Numbered from the stretch's first letter, positions 1 through 8,770 are shown. The stretch: DNA of 64,000 nt from Lachnospiraceae bacterium (GCA_016290615.1 JAEEUS010000006.1:1-64000), one strand, 5' to 3'. Notes: a model not told the origin generated them from the sequence alone. Numbers and translations are program-made.

Positions 1-264
1 TCCATTAAGCTTAACTGGCATATCTAGCTGTATCCTTCTCCCAATGCCTGATGACTGTATCATATCTGATATTGAAAGGCTCATTACAAACTGAAACAGA
101 TATATGCTTGTTAAAACTATATAAAATCCCCCCAGGTACTGAGTACCCTTTGTAGCTACCTCGTTGATCACTCCAATGATGAAAAATATAATCAGAAATA
201 TACAATTCGTCTTGAATTTGAAACTGTATTTGCAAAGCTTTAAGAATTTTATCATATCTTTCAT
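1..264 (-). CDS. ABC transporter membrane subunit, partial (3' end off the window)
   Basis: This is the 5' part of a hydrophobic protein whose 3' end lies beyond base 1. It reads MKDMIKFLKLC, then a membrane segment (about residues 19-33, rich in F, I and L), then a second one (about 47-66), and is still open at the window edge. The ATG (262-264) has a GGGGGA Shine-Dalgarno sequence a few bases upstream and lies 17 bp after the stop of the permease at 282-911. That fits a co-transcribed second permease of the YtrA-regulated ABC system. A different frame here (11-235, TTG start) has no Shine-Dalgarno and no hydrophobic pattern, so I reject it. Assignment as a permease is inferred from hydrophobicity and operon position. 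Confidence 0.65.
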   Translation of the reverse strand, partial: MKDMIKFLKLCKYSFKFKTNCIFLIIFFIIGVINEVATKGTQYLGGFYIVLTSIYLFQFVMSLSISDMIQSSGIGRRIQLDMPVKLNG

Positions 265-281
265 TCTAAATCCCCCATAAA

Positions 282-911
282 TTACATATGATCCTTATAT
301 GATTCCTTTATCTTTTTTGAAGCAAAGAGCTGTGTAAATATAACACCGCATGCTAATAGCACTATCAACGCGATCATCACCGGTACCGCATTAATCAACT
401 TATTTATACACAGAACATCGATTGTCAGTCCCACGATCAAAAAAGGAGCCGATGTCATTATTAAGAATCCGTACATTGTAACGTATCTGGTAAAACTTAC
501 CGACCATACACTTACATTTGCAAGAGTAAGCGCACATACTATTAATGCCTTGGGATCGTCAACTGATCTTGATACTAGTATTCCCGGTATCAGTGTATAA
601 GCTATCGTTCTTACTATTCGTAGTATCGAATCAGAAAGCATGCTCTTTTTTACGAGATTCATTCCATTTATAGAAGTTTTTAAATATTCCATGCCGAAAT
701 TGTTCTTTCGATATATCGCTCCGTAACCAAAGTATTCTGTCGAAATCTCATATATCATCAGCCATGCCTGAACAAACAGAAATATCTCAGCATATACAAA
801 TCCTATAACCGATCTGTAAAACAATCCAATGATCATAAAAACAAGTGGCACTATAATATTTGTAATGTTGAAATATCTTCTTCCTTCTACTGCTTTATGA
901 GTTTTTAACAT
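282..911 (-). CDS. ABC-2 type transporter permease-like membrane protein
   Basis: A 209-residue integral membrane protein with about six hydrophobic segments (near residues 16-38, 40-55, 97-112, 122-137, 143-168 and 175-195) separated by short charged loops. No binding-protein or enzymatic motif is visible. It starts one base after the stop of the ATP-binding gene at 913-1818 and precedes another membrane gene, the usual order regulator, ATPase, permease(s) in GntR/YtrA-controlled operons. Its probable role is the membrane-spanning part of an exporter, perhaps for a peptide antibiotic or another envelope stressor. The substrate cannot be told from sequence. Confidence 0.7.
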   Translation of the reverse strand: MLKTHKAVEGRRYFNITNIIVPLVFMIIGLFYRSVIGFVYAEIFLFVQAWLMIYEISTEYFGYGAIYRKNNFGMEYLKTSINGMNLVKKSMLSDSILRIVRTIAYTLIPGILVSRSVDDPKALIVCALTLANVSVWSVSFTRYVTMYGFLIMTSAPFLIVGLTIDVLCINKLINAVPVMIALIVLLACGVIFTQLFASKKIKESYKDHM

Positions 912-912
912 A

Positions 913-1818
913 TCAGATTACCATCCTTGTATTCTTCTTCATTACTGCAATACTTATCTGATATAGCGAAGGTGTTTCTCTTGTAAGGTTCATACCAGCA
1001 AGCTTATCAAGATCTTGTGAAAGACAGATCCCTTCAAACCCGTATGGATTAACAGTTATTGAATAAAGGATATTCTTGGCAGCTTCTGTATCTTCTGCGT
1101 CACCTTTTACAAGAATATATTTTTCCTTTAGTTCATCTACGAATCCTTTTTCAACAATTTGACCGTGCTCCATGATTATCGCATAATCAGTAATGCTCTC
1201 CATATCTGCTACGTTATGCGTTGAAAAGAATACTGTATGATTTCCTTCTCCGTTATTGATATAGTCTCCGATCATAGAATTGAGTACATCTCTCATGAGC
1301 GGATCAAGAGGTGAAGCAGGCTCATCAAGTATCAGAAGATTTGTGTCTCTTGCAAGTACTGTCGCCAGCATCAGTTTCATCTTTGTTCCGTCTGAAAGAT
1401 CGCCGTTTTTCTTTTTAGGATCAAAATCATGATCACCAAATAGTGCTAAACGGATACAGAGTTCCCTGAACCTGTCCTTTTTAAAGTTATCAAATATCAG
1501 TTCACTTATCGTCTCAATATCTCCAACGCTCCATGTTGGCAAGAAGTACTTGCCTGGGCCGGTATATCCTATGCTGTTCTTTACTTCAGGATTTGATTCC
1601 TTTTCATTTACGGAATACTTGTCGAAATACGTGATTTCTCCCTTAAAATCGAGTCTTATACCTGAAAGCATATTGAGTAGTGTTGTCTTACCTGCACCAT
1701 TCTCTCCTATCAGAGCTGTTGCAAATCCCTGAGGTATCTCAAATTCAGGTATATCGAGTTTGAAATTCTTATACTCCTTAATTAGATTCTGTCCTTTTAC
1801 AGCTATTGTGTAATTCAT
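913..1818 (-). CDS. ABC transporter ATP-binding protein (YtrB/BcrA-like)
   Basis: A 301-residue ATPase that would energise the adjacent membrane subunits. Visible motifs in order are Walker A GENGAGKT (about residue 38), a signature LSDGTKMKL in place of LSGGQ (about 141), Walker B LLILDEPASPLDP (about 160) and the switch histidine in FFSTHNVADME. The C-terminal 80 residues form the extra domain often seen in antibiotic-resistance type ABC ATPases. The ATG has AGGAGG four bases upstream and overlaps the 3' end of the GntR gene by four bases (1815-1818), so the two are translationally coupled. The Asp replacing Gly in the signature is common in the YtrB-like group as far as I recall. Confidence 0.88.
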   Translation of the reverse strand: MNYTIAVKGQNLIKEYKNFKLDIPEFEIPQGFATALIGENGAGKTTLLNMLSGIRLDFKGEITYFDKYSVNEKESNPEVKNSIGYTGPGKYFLPTWSVGDIETISELIFDNFKKDRFRELCIRLALFGDHDFDPKKKNGDLSDGTKMKLMLATVLARDTNLLILDEPASPLDPLMRDVLNSMIGDYINNGEGNHTVFFSTHNVADMESITDYAIIMEHGQIVEKGFVDELKEKYILVKGDAEDTEAAKNILYSITVNPYGFEGICLSQDLDKLAGMNLTRETPSLYQISIAVMKKNTRMVI

Positions 1819-2210
1819 ACATCCTCCTGTGAAAGCATATATAATGCTTTTAATGTTTCAATAAGTTCGGATTCAGTGATATTTGCGATCTTTGCTGAAT
1901 TTATCGCATCGTTAAGCGAATCTTCAACTTTTCGTAAATGCTGTTCTCTGAGCATCTCAGAGTTCTGTGCATTCACGTAATACCCTTTTCCCTGTGCAGC
2001 GGTAACAAGTCCTTCTTTTTCAAGGATCTCGTAGGCTTTCATTGTTGTTATGACGCTGATACGCAGATCCTTGGCCAGTCCTCTTATTGACGGCAGGTAA
2101 TCGCCCTGATCATACTTACCGGAAAGTATATCCGTTTTAAAGCTGTCTGCTATCTGCTGATAGATCGGTTTGTCCGAATTCTGTGTTAACTGCATAATGT
2201 AGTTCCTCAT
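1815..2210 (-). CDS. GntR family transcriptional regulator, YtrA subfamily
   Basis: A 131-residue regulator with a GntR winged helix-turn-helix at residues about 15-80 (key run IYQQIADSFKTDILSGKY, then LPSIRGLAKDLRISVITTMKAYEILEKEGL with a long recognition helix). It has only a short C-terminal helical tail, which is the YtrA layout. This family usually represses its own operon until an inducer or membrane stress appears. Here it is first in an operon with an ABC ATPase and at least two membrane proteins. The ATG at 2208-2210 has AGGAT five bases upstream. The leader and promoter upstream carry several palindromes that are good candidates for its operator (see 2224-2316). Confidence 0.88.
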   Translation of the reverse strand: MRNYIMQLTQNSDKPIYQQIADSFKTDILSGKYDQGDYLPSIRGLAKDLRISVITTMKAYEILEKEGLVTAAQGKGYYVNAQNSEMLREQHLRKVEDSLNDAINSAKIANITESELIETLKALYMLSQEDV

Positions 2211-2223
2211 AAAATCCTATTGG

Positions 2224-2256
2224 TGTACGAAAACCCTCCCCCTTAGTTTTCGTACA
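2224..2256. repeat. Perfect 11-bp inverted repeat in the ytrA-like leader
   Basis: TGTACGAAAAC at 2224-2234 is repeated in inverse orientation at 2246-2256, with an 11-base spacer. It lies between the predicted promoter and the start codon of the GntR gene. In RNA from the minus strand it would form an 11-bp stem whose loop holds a GGGGGAGGG-like purine run. It could be an operator for the GntR protein or an RNA hairpin in the leader; sequence alone does not decide. Confidence 0.6.
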
Positions 2257-2262
2257 TCCAAT

Positions 2263-2278
2263 AACAGTTGCAACTGTT
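2263..2278. promoter_or_regulatory. 16-bp perfect palindrome at the predicted transcription start of the GntR operon
   Basis: AACAGTTGCAACTGTT at 2263-2278 is a perfect palindrome just downstream of the predicted -10 element (2288-2293). The half-site AACAGTT recurs at 2301-2307 inside the promoter spacer. Position and symmetry make it a candidate operator for the GntR regulator. Confidence 0.5.
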
Positions 2279-2287
2279 TATGTGTTA

Positions 2288-2316
2288 TATATACACCTAT
2301 AACAGTTTTGTGTCAA
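2288..2316 (-). promoter_or_regulatory. Sigma-A type promoter of the GntR/ABC operon
   Basis: On the minus strand a perfect TTGACA (2311-2316) is followed after 17 bases by TATATA (2288-2293). A further TATAAC lies two bases downstream. The spacer and -10 are themselves near-palindromic (GTGTTATATATACACC), so a repressor bound here would block polymerase. Confidence 0.7.
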
Positions 2317-2343
2317 TATATTTTTTGAAAAATTTTCAAAATT

Positions 2344-2371
2344 TTGTATTTTGCCCTCCGTGTGATAAAAT
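2344..2371 (+). promoter_or_regulatory. Predicted extended -10 promoter immediately before the amidase gene
   Basis: TTGTAT (2344-2349), a 16-base spacer and TGA-TAAAAT (TAAAAT at 2366-2371, TG at 2363-2364) point to a transcription start around 2377-2378. That coincides with the ATG at 2378. No Shine-Dalgarno sequence precedes that ATG, so a leaderless message is suggested. Confidence 0.45.
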
Positions 2372-2377
2372 GTGCAT

Positions 2378-3814
2378 ATGCGAAAAATACTGACAGTTAT
2401 TGCAATTACATACTGCATGATTATATTTGTATCATGTTCAGGTCCAGATGTATCAGATGATATGAAAGTCGATATTGAGCCTGTAGCTCAAAACACTCCT
2501 GTATCAGATATGTCACTGCCATCTCCTGTTGTTACTGAAAAAGCTGTTCCCACAGAGAAACCAAAAGACGCTGCCAGTCTTGCTCTTGATATGATGTTAT
2601 CTGAGCTTAACAAACGATATGCAGACATTCTTCCTTCAGGCTGTTTTGTTATAGAGGATATAAAGATTGTTAACGTCTCAAAGGCAGACAATGATACTGT
2701 TTTTGAAGCTATATGTCACAGTCCGTTACATGATAAGGACTTCAGGGTTTATCTTAGTGAAACCAAAGCACTGGTTAGTGATGATTTTTCAAAACTGCTT
2801 TTGGGAAATGCCATAGAAGCTGATATAAGCGCTGTTATCAACGACAATGCTCTAGATAAGATAACCGGGTATAAATATGTGTATGAGATGACCACCGGTG
2901 GATATAAGGATGTTGAGGATATTGAGGAATATATCTCTAAAACAGACAGTCATATCATCATAGATATAGGCTGTGATGAGGGGCTCTCACAAGATGAAAT
3001 AACATCTCTAAAGAATATTTGTGAGAAACTGACCCAAAAAGGATACAGTTTTATCTTAAACTGTACAGTTTCTGATAATGAGACTTCTCTTTATCATGAT
3101 CCAAGACATGACAAGACGATCACGGATGAACAGCTCTTATCACTTTCTAAAAAGGAACCGGTCCAGATCTATGATCCATCAAATTCATCAAATGTTATAG
3201 TCATTGATGCCGGTCATCAGAGAAAAGGCAATTCAGAAAAAGAGCCTATAGGCCCCGGTGCGAGTGAAATGAAAGCAAAGGTTACAGGCGGTACAACCGG
3301 AGTAGCCAGCGGTCTTGCTGAGTATGAACTTAATCTAATGGTTGCACTTAAGTTGCAGAATATCCTTACTGCCAGAGGATATACAGTCATCATGGTAAGA
3401 ACCGATAATGATGTTAATATCAGCAACAGTGAAAGAGCCAAAATTGCCAATGACAATAATGCCGCAGCTTTTATACGCATACATGCCAACGGTTCTGATA
3501 ACTCTAATGCAAACGGAGCAATGACGATATGTCAGACGCCTTCAAATCCGTACAATGCATCTTTAGCTCCTCAGAGCAAACTGCTCTCTACATGCGTACT
3601 GGATTCCCTTGTTGCCTCAACAGGATGTAAAAAAGAAAGAGTATGGGAAACAGATACGATGAGCGGAATCAACTGGTGCACTGTTCCTGTTACGATTGTT
3701 GAAATGGGATATATGACAAATCCAGATGAAGATCTAAAGATGGCATCAGATGATTACCAGAATCTTATAGCCGAAGGAATAGCAAACGGAATAGATAATT
3801 ACATGAACCAATAA
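2378..3814 (+). CDS. N-acetylmuramoyl-L-alanine amidase lipoprotein
   Basis: A 478-residue secreted enzyme that would cleave the amide bond between N-acetylmuramic acid and L-alanine in peptidoglycan. A hydrophobic signal ends in the lipobox IFVSC (Cys about residue 20), so it is probably a lipoprotein. A Pro/Thr/Ser linker and a region of unknown fold (about 60-265) precede an Amidase_3 domain (about 273-475). The Zn2+ ligands are visible in DAGH, AEYELN and RIHAN, and the catalytic Glu in [13 protein letters not shown] chose the ATG at 2378 rather than the GTG at 2372. No ribosome-binding site precedes either, and a promoter-like TGA-TAAAAT lies directly upstream. Its only close plus-strand context is a convergent rpe gene. 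Confidence 0.88.
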   Translation: MRKILTVIAITYCMIIFVSCSGPDVSDDMKVDIEPVAQNTPVSDMSLPSPVVTEKAVPTEKPKDAASLALDMMLSELNKRYADILPSGCFVIEDIKIVNVSKADNDTVFEAICHSPLHDKDFRVYLSETKALVSDDFSKLLLGNAIEADISAVINDNALDKITGYKYVYEMTTGGYKDVEDIEEYISKTDSHIIIDIGCDEGLSQDEITSLKNICEKLTQKGYSFILNCTVSDNETSLYHDPRHDKTITDEQLLSLSKKEPVQIYDPSNSSNVIVIDAGHQRKGNSEKEPIGPGASEMKAKVTGGTTGVASGLAEYELNLMVALKLQNILTARGYTVIMVRTDNDVNISNSERAKIANDNNAAAFIRIHANGSDNSNANGAMTICQTPSNPYNASLAPQSKLLSTCVLDSLVASTGCKKERVWETDTMSGINWCTVPVTIVEMGYMTNPDEDLKMASDDYQNLIAEGIANGIDNYMNQ

Positions 3815-3816
3815 GC

Positions 3817-3854
3817 AAGAAGCGAAGAAAGCCTATGCTCTCTCCGCTTCTTTT
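3817..3854 (+). terminator. Putative terminator of the amidase gene
   Basis: AAGAAGCG (3817-3824) pairs with CGCTTCTT (3845-3852), followed by TTTT. The loop is long (20 bases) and the element overlaps the 3' end of the convergent rpe gene, so it is a moderate prediction. Confidence 0.4.
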
Positions 3855-4501
3855 AATATCTTGATAAACTCTTCAGTGTTCTTTGTGATATCACCTTTAA
3901 AGATCGATGAGCCTGATACAATGACATTGGCTCCGGCATCAAGGATCATCCTTAGATTTTCCTTGCATACACCGCCATCGACCTCAACATCTACATCAAG
4001 ACCTCTCTCATTGATGAGCTCTCTTGTCTTTGTTATTCGGCCTGTTGCATCTTCCATGTACTTCTGTCCGCCAAGACCGGGTTCAACACTCATGATCAGT
4101 ATCATATCAACATAATCAAGATAAGGTATGATCTCTTCAACCTTCGTTGCCGGTTTTATGGACAGTCCGACTCTGCATCCGCATTCACGTATCTTTAGAA
4201 GCGTTGCTTTAACATCATCACATGCCTCAAGATGCACAGTTATGGTATCGGCTCCGCATTTTGCAAAATCCTCAACACACTTGATCGGATCCACTATCAT
4301 AAGATGAACATCAAATGTTATATCAGTGCATTTTCTGATGCTCTCTACAACGCACTGACCGAAGCTTAACCTTGGAACGAATACTCCGTCCATAACATCG
4401 ATATGTAAATATTTTGCACCTGCTGACGCAGTCTTGTTGATATCTTCACCCAGATTGGCTATATCAGCTGCCAAAATAGATGGAGCAAGTATATTTTTCA
4501 A
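3833..4501 (-). CDS. rpe: Ribulose-phosphate 3-epimerase
   Basis: A 222-residue TIM-barrel enzyme interconverting D-ribulose 5-phosphate and D-xylulose 5-phosphate in the pentose phosphate pathway. Family signatures are clear: ILAPSILAADIANL at the N-terminus, HIDVMDGVFVPRLSFG (metal-binding His and Asp), MSVEPGLGGQ and EVDGGV near the C-terminus. Length is normal. The start is a TTG at 4499-4501 with GAGGA seven bases upstream; no in-frame ATG or GTG is available. It lies just after the transketolase pair and its terminator hairpin, so it may be transcribed by read-through or from a promoter I could not identify. Confidence 0.95.
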   Translation of the reverse strand: MKNILAPSILAADIANLGEDINKTASAGAKYLHIDVMDGVFVPRLSFGQCVVESIRKCTDITFDVHLMIVDPIKCVEDFAKCGADTITVHLEACDDVKATLLKIRECGCRVGLSIKPATKVEEIIPYLDYVDMILIMSVEPGLGGQKYMEDATGRITKTRELINERGLDVDVEVDGGVCKENLRMILDAGANVIVSGSSIFKGDITKNTEEFIKILKEAERA

Positions 4502-4517
4502 ACTTATGTCCTCGTTG

Positions 4518-4548
4518 AAAAAGTGGCAACCGACTGATTGCCACTTTT
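4518..4548 (-). terminator. Rho-independent terminator after the transketolase genes
   Basis: AAAAGTGGCAA (4519-4529) pairs with TTGCCACTTTT (4538-4548) around an eight-base loop. On the minus strand a T run follows. It separates the transketolase subunits from rpe. Confidence 0.75.
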
Positions 4549-4558
4549 AAATTACTTA

Positions 4559-5491
4559 TCAGATATTTGCGAGTATTGTCTCAGCTACTCCCTTGCCGTC
4601 AAGTCCGTACTTCTCAACAAGAGCTGAAGCAGGTCCTGATTCACCAAACTTGTCGTTCATTCCGATCTTAACAACTTTTGTAGGTGCATTTGCAGCAAGA
4701 CAGTCACATACAGCACTTCCGAGACCGCCGATAACACTGTGCTCTTCCACTGTAAATACCTTTCCTGTCTTCTTTGCAGAAGCTATAACGATCTCTTCAT
4801 CAAGAGGCTTGATCGTATGGATGTTGATAACGTCTGCCTTGATACCCTTTTCTTCAAGTATCTTTGCTGCCTGCATAGCAGAATCAACACATATACCTGT
4901 AGCTATGATAGTTACGTCAGAACCGTCATTAAGCTTTACGCCCTTGCCTATCTCAAACTTGTAATCAGGTCTGTCATTGATTACCGGAACAGCAGCACGG
5001 CCGAATCTTAAATAAACAGGGCCGTTCATTTCAAGTGCTGCTCTTACAGCTGCCTTTGCTTCAATATCATCACTGGGAACGATAACAGTCATTCCGGGGA
5101 TAGTTCTCATTAGAGCGATATCCTCGTTACACTGATGTGTAGCACCGTCTTCACCTACAGTGATACCTGCATGTGTTGCACCTATCTTAACATTAAGATG
5201 AGGATATCCGATTGAGTTTCTTACCTGCTCAAAGTTTCTTCCTGCAGCAAACATAGCAAATGAAGAAACAAACGGGATCTTTCCGCATGTTGCAAGACCT
5301 GCGGCGATACCAGTCATATTACACTCGGCGATACCGCAGTCGATATGTCTGTCGGGATATGCCTTTTTAAATGTTCCTGTCTTTGTTGCTCCTGCAAGGT
5401 CAGCATCGAGAACGACCAGATTAGGGAAGTCCTCAGCACATGCTACCAGCGCATTACCGTAGCTCTCTCTTGTAGCAATCTTATCTCCCAT
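4559..5491 (-). CDS. Transketolase, C-terminal (pyrimidine-binding) subunit
   Basis: A 310-residue subunit holding the pyrimidine-binding and C-terminal domains of transketolase, which moves two-carbon units between pentose and other sugar phosphates with thiamine diphosphate. The cofactor-activating Glu is in DCGIAECNMTGIAAGLA (about residue 57). GATHAGITVGEDGATHQ and VYLRFGRAAVPV are also typical. The partner N-terminal subunit ends one base upstream of this gene's ATG, which carries GGAGG nine bases upstream. Two-gene transketolases of this layout are common in Clostridia. Both halves are complete relative to that split form, so this is not a broken gene. Confidence 0.93.
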   Translation of the reverse strand: MGDKIATRESYGNALVACAEDFPNLVVLDADLAGATKTGTFKKAYPDRHIDCGIAECNMTGIAAGLATCGKIPFVSSFAMFAAGRNFEQVRNSIGYPHLNVKIGATHAGITVGEDGATHQCNEDIALMRTIPGMTVIVPSDDIEAKAAVRAALEMNGPVYLRFGRAAVPVINDRPDYKFEIGKGVKLNDGSDVTIIATGICVDSAMQAAKILEEKGIKADVINIHTIKPLDEEIVIASAKKTGKVFTVEEHSVIGGLGSAVCDCLAANAPTKVVKIGMNDKFGESGPASALVEKYGLDGKGVAETILANI

Positions 5492-5492
5492 A

Positions 5493-6332
5493 TCAGTTGC
5501 CCTCCTTTAACTGTTCATCTATAGCTGCAAGATCAGCCATTGCTGTAGCATACTCCTCGTCGTTGGGAGCCTTGCCATGCCATCCGGCATTATTTTCCAT
5601 GAAGCTAACTCCTTTACCCTTAGTTGTCTTCATGATGATAGCTGTGGGCATACCCTTGCAGTCTTTTGCTGCCTGCATAGCAGATCTTATCTGATCAAAA
5701 TCATGACCGTCAATATTAATAACATTGAAATTGAATGCTTCAAACTTCTTATCTATAGGATAAGGTGAACATACATCCTCAATCTTACCATCAATCTGTA
5801 ATCCGTTGTTATCTACAATAACAACAAGGTTGTCAAGCTTGCGGGCACCTGCGAACATTGAAGCCTCCCAAACCTGTCCTTCCTGTATCTCACCATCACC
5901 TAAGAGTGTATATACTCTGTAATCCTTGTTATCCATCTTTGCAGCAAGAGCCATACCTACAGCTGCAGAGATGCCCTGTCCGAGTGATCCTGAAGACATG
6001 TCAACACCAGGTGTTTCCTGCATGCAGGGATGTCCCTGTAAATATGAACCAAGCTTACGAAGTGTTGTAAGGTCTTCAACAGGGAAATATCCTCTGTTTG
6101 CAAGTACGGAATACAGACCTGGTGCCGTATGTCCCTTTGAGAGAACGAAACGGTCTCTGTCTTCCTTCTTAGGATCCTTTGGATCGATGTTCATCTCTTC
6201 AAAATAAAGAAATGTGAACATGTCAGCTGCTGACAGCGATCCGCCCGGATGTCCGGCCTTGGCACTGTGAACAGATGTAACGATGCCTTTACGAACTTCG
6301 TTCGCTTTTTGCTTAAGTTCTAAATTGGTCAT
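5493..6332 (-). CDS. Transketolase, N-terminal (diphosphate-binding) subunit
   Basis: A 279-residue subunit binding the diphosphate end of thiamine diphosphate. Visible motifs are SAKAGHPGGSLSAADM near the N-terminus, KGHTAPGLYSVLA, and the cofactor motif GDGEIQEGQVWEASMFA ending in VIVDNNGLQIDG. It forms the active enzyme with the product of the next gene. The ATG at 6330-6332 has AGGAG about ten bases upstream, and a promoter-like pair lies at 6398-6426. With the upstream sugar kinase and 4-epimerase it would feed xylulose 5-phosphate into glycolysis. Confidence 0.93.
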   Translation of the reverse strand: MTNLELKQKANEVRKGIVTSVHSAKAGHPGGSLSAADMFTFLYFEEMNIDPKDPKKEDRDRFVLSKGHTAPGLYSVLANRGYFPVEDLTTLRKLGSYLQGHPCMQETPGVDMSSGSLGQGISAAVGMALAAKMDNKDYRVYTLLGDGEIQEGQVWEASMFAGARKLDNLVVIVDNNGLQIDGKIEDVCSPYPIDKKFEAFNFNVINIDGHDFDQIRSAMQAAKDCKGMPTAIIMKTTKGKGVSFMENNAGWHGKAPNDEEYATAMADLAAIDEQLKEGN

Positions 6333-6397
6333 TGTTTTCTAACTCCTTCTTAGTAGTAAGTCGCTTGTACCTTTCCCAAATATTGTCAAGCGTATTT

Positions 6398-6426
6398 ATT
6401 TTATCACATGAATATGTCACATACAA
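6398..6426 (-). promoter_or_regulatory. Predicted promoter of the transketolase pair
   Basis: Minus-strand TTGTAT (6421-6426), a 17-base spacer and TAAAAT (6398-6403), the latter preceded by TGTGA as in the amidase promoter. It lies in the 117-bp gap between the 4-epimerase stop and the transketolase start. A TTGACA-like sequence at 6384-6389 has no good -10 partner. Confidence 0.45.
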
Positions 6427-6449
6427 CCAAAAATGGTTCACGTGCACAC

Positions 6450-7145
6450 TTAATTTTGTCCGTAGTATGCACCGGCGCCGTGCTTCCTGTAATAATGCTT
6501 ATCCATAAGCTCTTTAGGTGCCTCTTTTACCTGCGGATTAATCAGTTCTGTCCACATGGCCATCTTAGCCACTTCCTCGAGCACGACAGCGTTATGAACC
6601 GCTTCAATGCAATCCTTTCCCCAGATGAACGGTCCATGGTTCTTGCAAAGACAAGCTGGTACTGCCGTAACATCCAGATCTCTTCTTATGAACTCGTTTA
6701 CGATAAGATGTCCGGTATTGGATTCATATGCATCTTCTATCTCGCCCTTTGTAAGGCATCTTAAACACGGAACAGACCCGTAGATATAATCTGCATGTGT
6801 TGTTCCGTAGCAGGGTATATCTCTGCCTGCCTGAGCAAAGCTCGTTGCATATGAGCTGTGTGTATGAACAACACCGCCTATCTCCTTAAAAGCCTTATAG
6901 AGTTCAAGATGTGTAGGTGTATCTGATGAAGGATTGAAATCTCCTTCAACCTTGTTTCCGTCAAGATCCATTACCACCATATCATCGGCTGTGAGCTTCT
7001 CATAGTCCACTCCGCTTGGCTTAATTACAAATAATCCGCTCCTTCTGTCTATTCCGCTGACATTTCCCCATGTAAATGTTACAAGACCATGTTTGGGAAG
7101 AAGCATATTGGCTTCATAAACCTGTTGCTTAAGATCTTCAAGCAT
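6450..7145 (-). CDS. araD: L-ribulose-5-phosphate 4-epimerase (class II aldolase family)
   Basis: A 231-residue class II aldolase/epimerase converting L-ribulose 5-phosphate to D-xylulose 5-phosphate. Zinc-binding histidines are visible in VVHTHSSYATSFAQ (about residues 94-98) and in LCKNHGPFIWG (about 170). The substrate-binding TWGNVSGIDR stands near the N-terminus, and GTTHADYIYG follows the first histidine pair. AGGAGG precedes the ATG with normal spacing. It lies 14 bp after the FGGY kinase, which supports L-arabinose or a related pentose as the source. An L-fuculose- or L-xylulose-5-phosphate enzyme of the same family is less likely. Confidence 0.88.
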   Translation of the reverse strand: MLEDLKQQVYEANMLLPKHGLVTFTWGNVSGIDRRSGLFVIKPSGVDYEKLTADDMVVMDLDGNKVEGDFNPSSDTPTHLELYKAFKEIGGVVHTHSSYATSFAQAGRDIPCYGTTHADYIYGSVPCLRCLTKGEIEDAYESNTGHLIVNEFIRRDLDVTAVPACLCKNHGPFIWGKDCIEAVHNAVVLEEVAKMAMWTELINPQVKEAPKELMDKHYYRKHGAGAYYGQN

Positions 7146-7159
7146 TTTTCATCCTCCTA

Positions 7160-8752
7160 TCAATTCAAACTGCTGACAGCTGCCTTTTCGATCTCAAGAC
7201 CTGCCATATATTTTTTCATGAATGCGTCAAAGCCTTCTACCATTGCTTCGTCAGGCTCAAGTGTCTGACCAGCCTGACCTGCGAATATCTTGTTATCGAG
7301 ATATTCCTGCAGGCTTTCATTACCATCCTTAAGATCCATGTACGCTGCAAGAAGAGCCATACCCCATGGGCCGCCTTCTCCTGCTGTCTCCATTACGGAA
7401 ACGGGACTGTTTATTGCTGCGGCAAGAACTGACTGACCAACACCTTTAGTCTTGAACAGTCCGCCATGTCCAAACATCTTGTCTACCTTGACTCCCTCTT
7501 CTCTTATCATAAGATCGAGTCCTGATTTGAGAGCTGCAAGTGAGCTGTAGATATTCATTCTCATGAAGTTCGCGAGTGTAAACTTGTCTGTTGCCTTTCT
7601 TACAAACAGCGGTGCTCCGTCATCAAATCCTGTAACCGGTTCGCCTGAGAAATAGTTGTAAGAAATAAGACCTCCGCAGTCATCATCGCCATCAAGAGCT
7701 ACTTCAAAGAGTTTTGTATATAATGTGTTCTTATCAACGTCACAGCCAAACAGTTTAAGGTTCTGATCCATGAGATTTACCCATGCATTGATATCACTTG
7801 TACAGTTGTTGCAATGAACCATTCCGACAAGTGCTCCGTCAGGAGTAGTAACAAGATCGATCTGAGGATATACCTTGCTCAGCTCCTTTTCCAAAACGAT
7901 CATTGTAAATACACTTGTACCTGCAGATGTATTTCCTGTACGCTTGCCAACTGAATTTGTTGCAGTCATACCTGTTCCTGCATCACCTTCCGGAGGAGCG
8001 AGCTTGATACCTGCTTCAAGGTCACCTTCGGGATCCAAAAGCTTAGCACCGTCGTGAGTAAGTGTTCCTGCATTTTCTCCTGCTGACAATACCTTTGGAA
8101 GTATGTCTGAAAGCTTTGCATTAAAGCCTTTTGCTGATGCAATTTCATCAAATTTGGCTACCATCTTTGCATCATAGTTTCCGCTAGTTGTATCTATCGG
8201 GAACATTCCTGATGCATCTCCTACGCCCAGTACCTTTTCACCGGTAAGCTTCCAGTGAACATATCCTGCAAGTGTTGTAAAGAATGAAACCTTAGAGATA
8301 TGCTCTTCACCGTTAAGAATTGCCTGGAAAAGATGAGCAATACTCCATCTCTGAGGTATGTTATAGTTAAAAGCGGCTGTAAGTTCCTTTGCTGCCTGCT
8401 CTGTTATCGTATTTCTCCAGGTCCTGAACGGTACAAGGAGTTCATTATCCCTGTCAAATGCAAGATAACCGTGCATCATGGCAGAAATGCCCATTGCACC
8501 GAATCCCGCAAGTTTTACTCCGTACTTTTGTGCAACATCATTCTTAAGATTCTTGTAGCAATCCTGAATGCCGTTCCATACATCATCCATTGAGTATGTC
8601 CACACACCGTTTTCAAAACGGTTTTCCCATTCATGATCACCGCTCGCGATGGGAGTTCCCTTCTCATCGATGAGAACCGCCTTGATCCTGGTCGATCCGA
8701 ATTCAATTCCCAGATAGGTTTTTTTGCTTTCGATTTTTTCTTTGATCTCCAT
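7160..8752 (-). CDS. FGGY family sugar kinase (probable L-ribulokinase)
   Basis: A 530-residue ATP-dependent sugar kinase. The N-terminal FGGY half begins [17 protein letters not shown] with the phosphate loop, and [13 protein letters not shown] marks the sugar site. The C-terminal half has [21 protein letters not shown] and [15 protein letters not shown]. It is longer and more divergent than AraB or XylB. In clostridia such kinases next to araD have been proposed as non-orthologous ribulokinases (AraK); I infer that role from the neighbour. The ATG at 8750-8752 has GGAGG five bases upstream. A TTG four codons earlier overlaps this Shine-Dalgarno and is rejected. Confidence 0.8.
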   Translation of the reverse strand: MEIKEKIESKKTYLGIEFGSTRIKAVLIDEKGTPIASGDHEWENRFENGVWTYSMDDVWNGIQDCYKNLKNDVAQKYGVKLAGFGAMGISAMMHGYLAFDRDNELLVPFRTWRNTITEQAAKELTAAFNYNIPQRWSIAHLFQAILNGEEHISKVSFFTTLAGYVHWKLTGEKVLGVGDASGMFPIDTTSGNYDAKMVAKFDEIASAKGFNAKLSDILPKVLSAGENAGTLTHDGAKLLDPEGDLEAGIKLAPPEGDAGTGMTATNSVGKRTGNTSAGTSVFTMIVLEKELSKVYPQIDLVTTPDGALVGMVHCNNCTSDINAWVNLMDQNLKLFGCDVDKNTLYTKLFEVALDGDDDCGGLISYNYFSGEPVTGFDDGAPLFVRKATDKFTLANFMRMNIYSSLAALKSGLDLMIREEGVKVDKMFGHGGLFKTKGVGQSVLAAAINSPVSVMETAGEGGPWGMALLAAYMDLKDGNESLQEYLDNKIFAGQAGQTLEPDEAMVEGFDAFMKKYMAGLEIEKAAVSSLN

Positions 8753-8770
8753 AGTAACCTCCAAATATAT

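Noticed and set aside
11-235. A 74-codon minus-strand frame starting with TTG
   Set aside because: No Shine-Dalgarno, no family resemblance. An overlapping frame with ATG, good ribosome-binding site and membrane helices is a better gene.
4559-6332. Transketolase as a broken gene
   Set aside because: Both halves have their own ribosome-binding sites and complete domain ends; two-subunit transketolase is a normal form in Clostridia.
6408-6764. 118-codon plus-strand frame opposite araD
   Set aside because: No ribosome-binding site; fully explained by the zinc-epimerase gene on the other strand.
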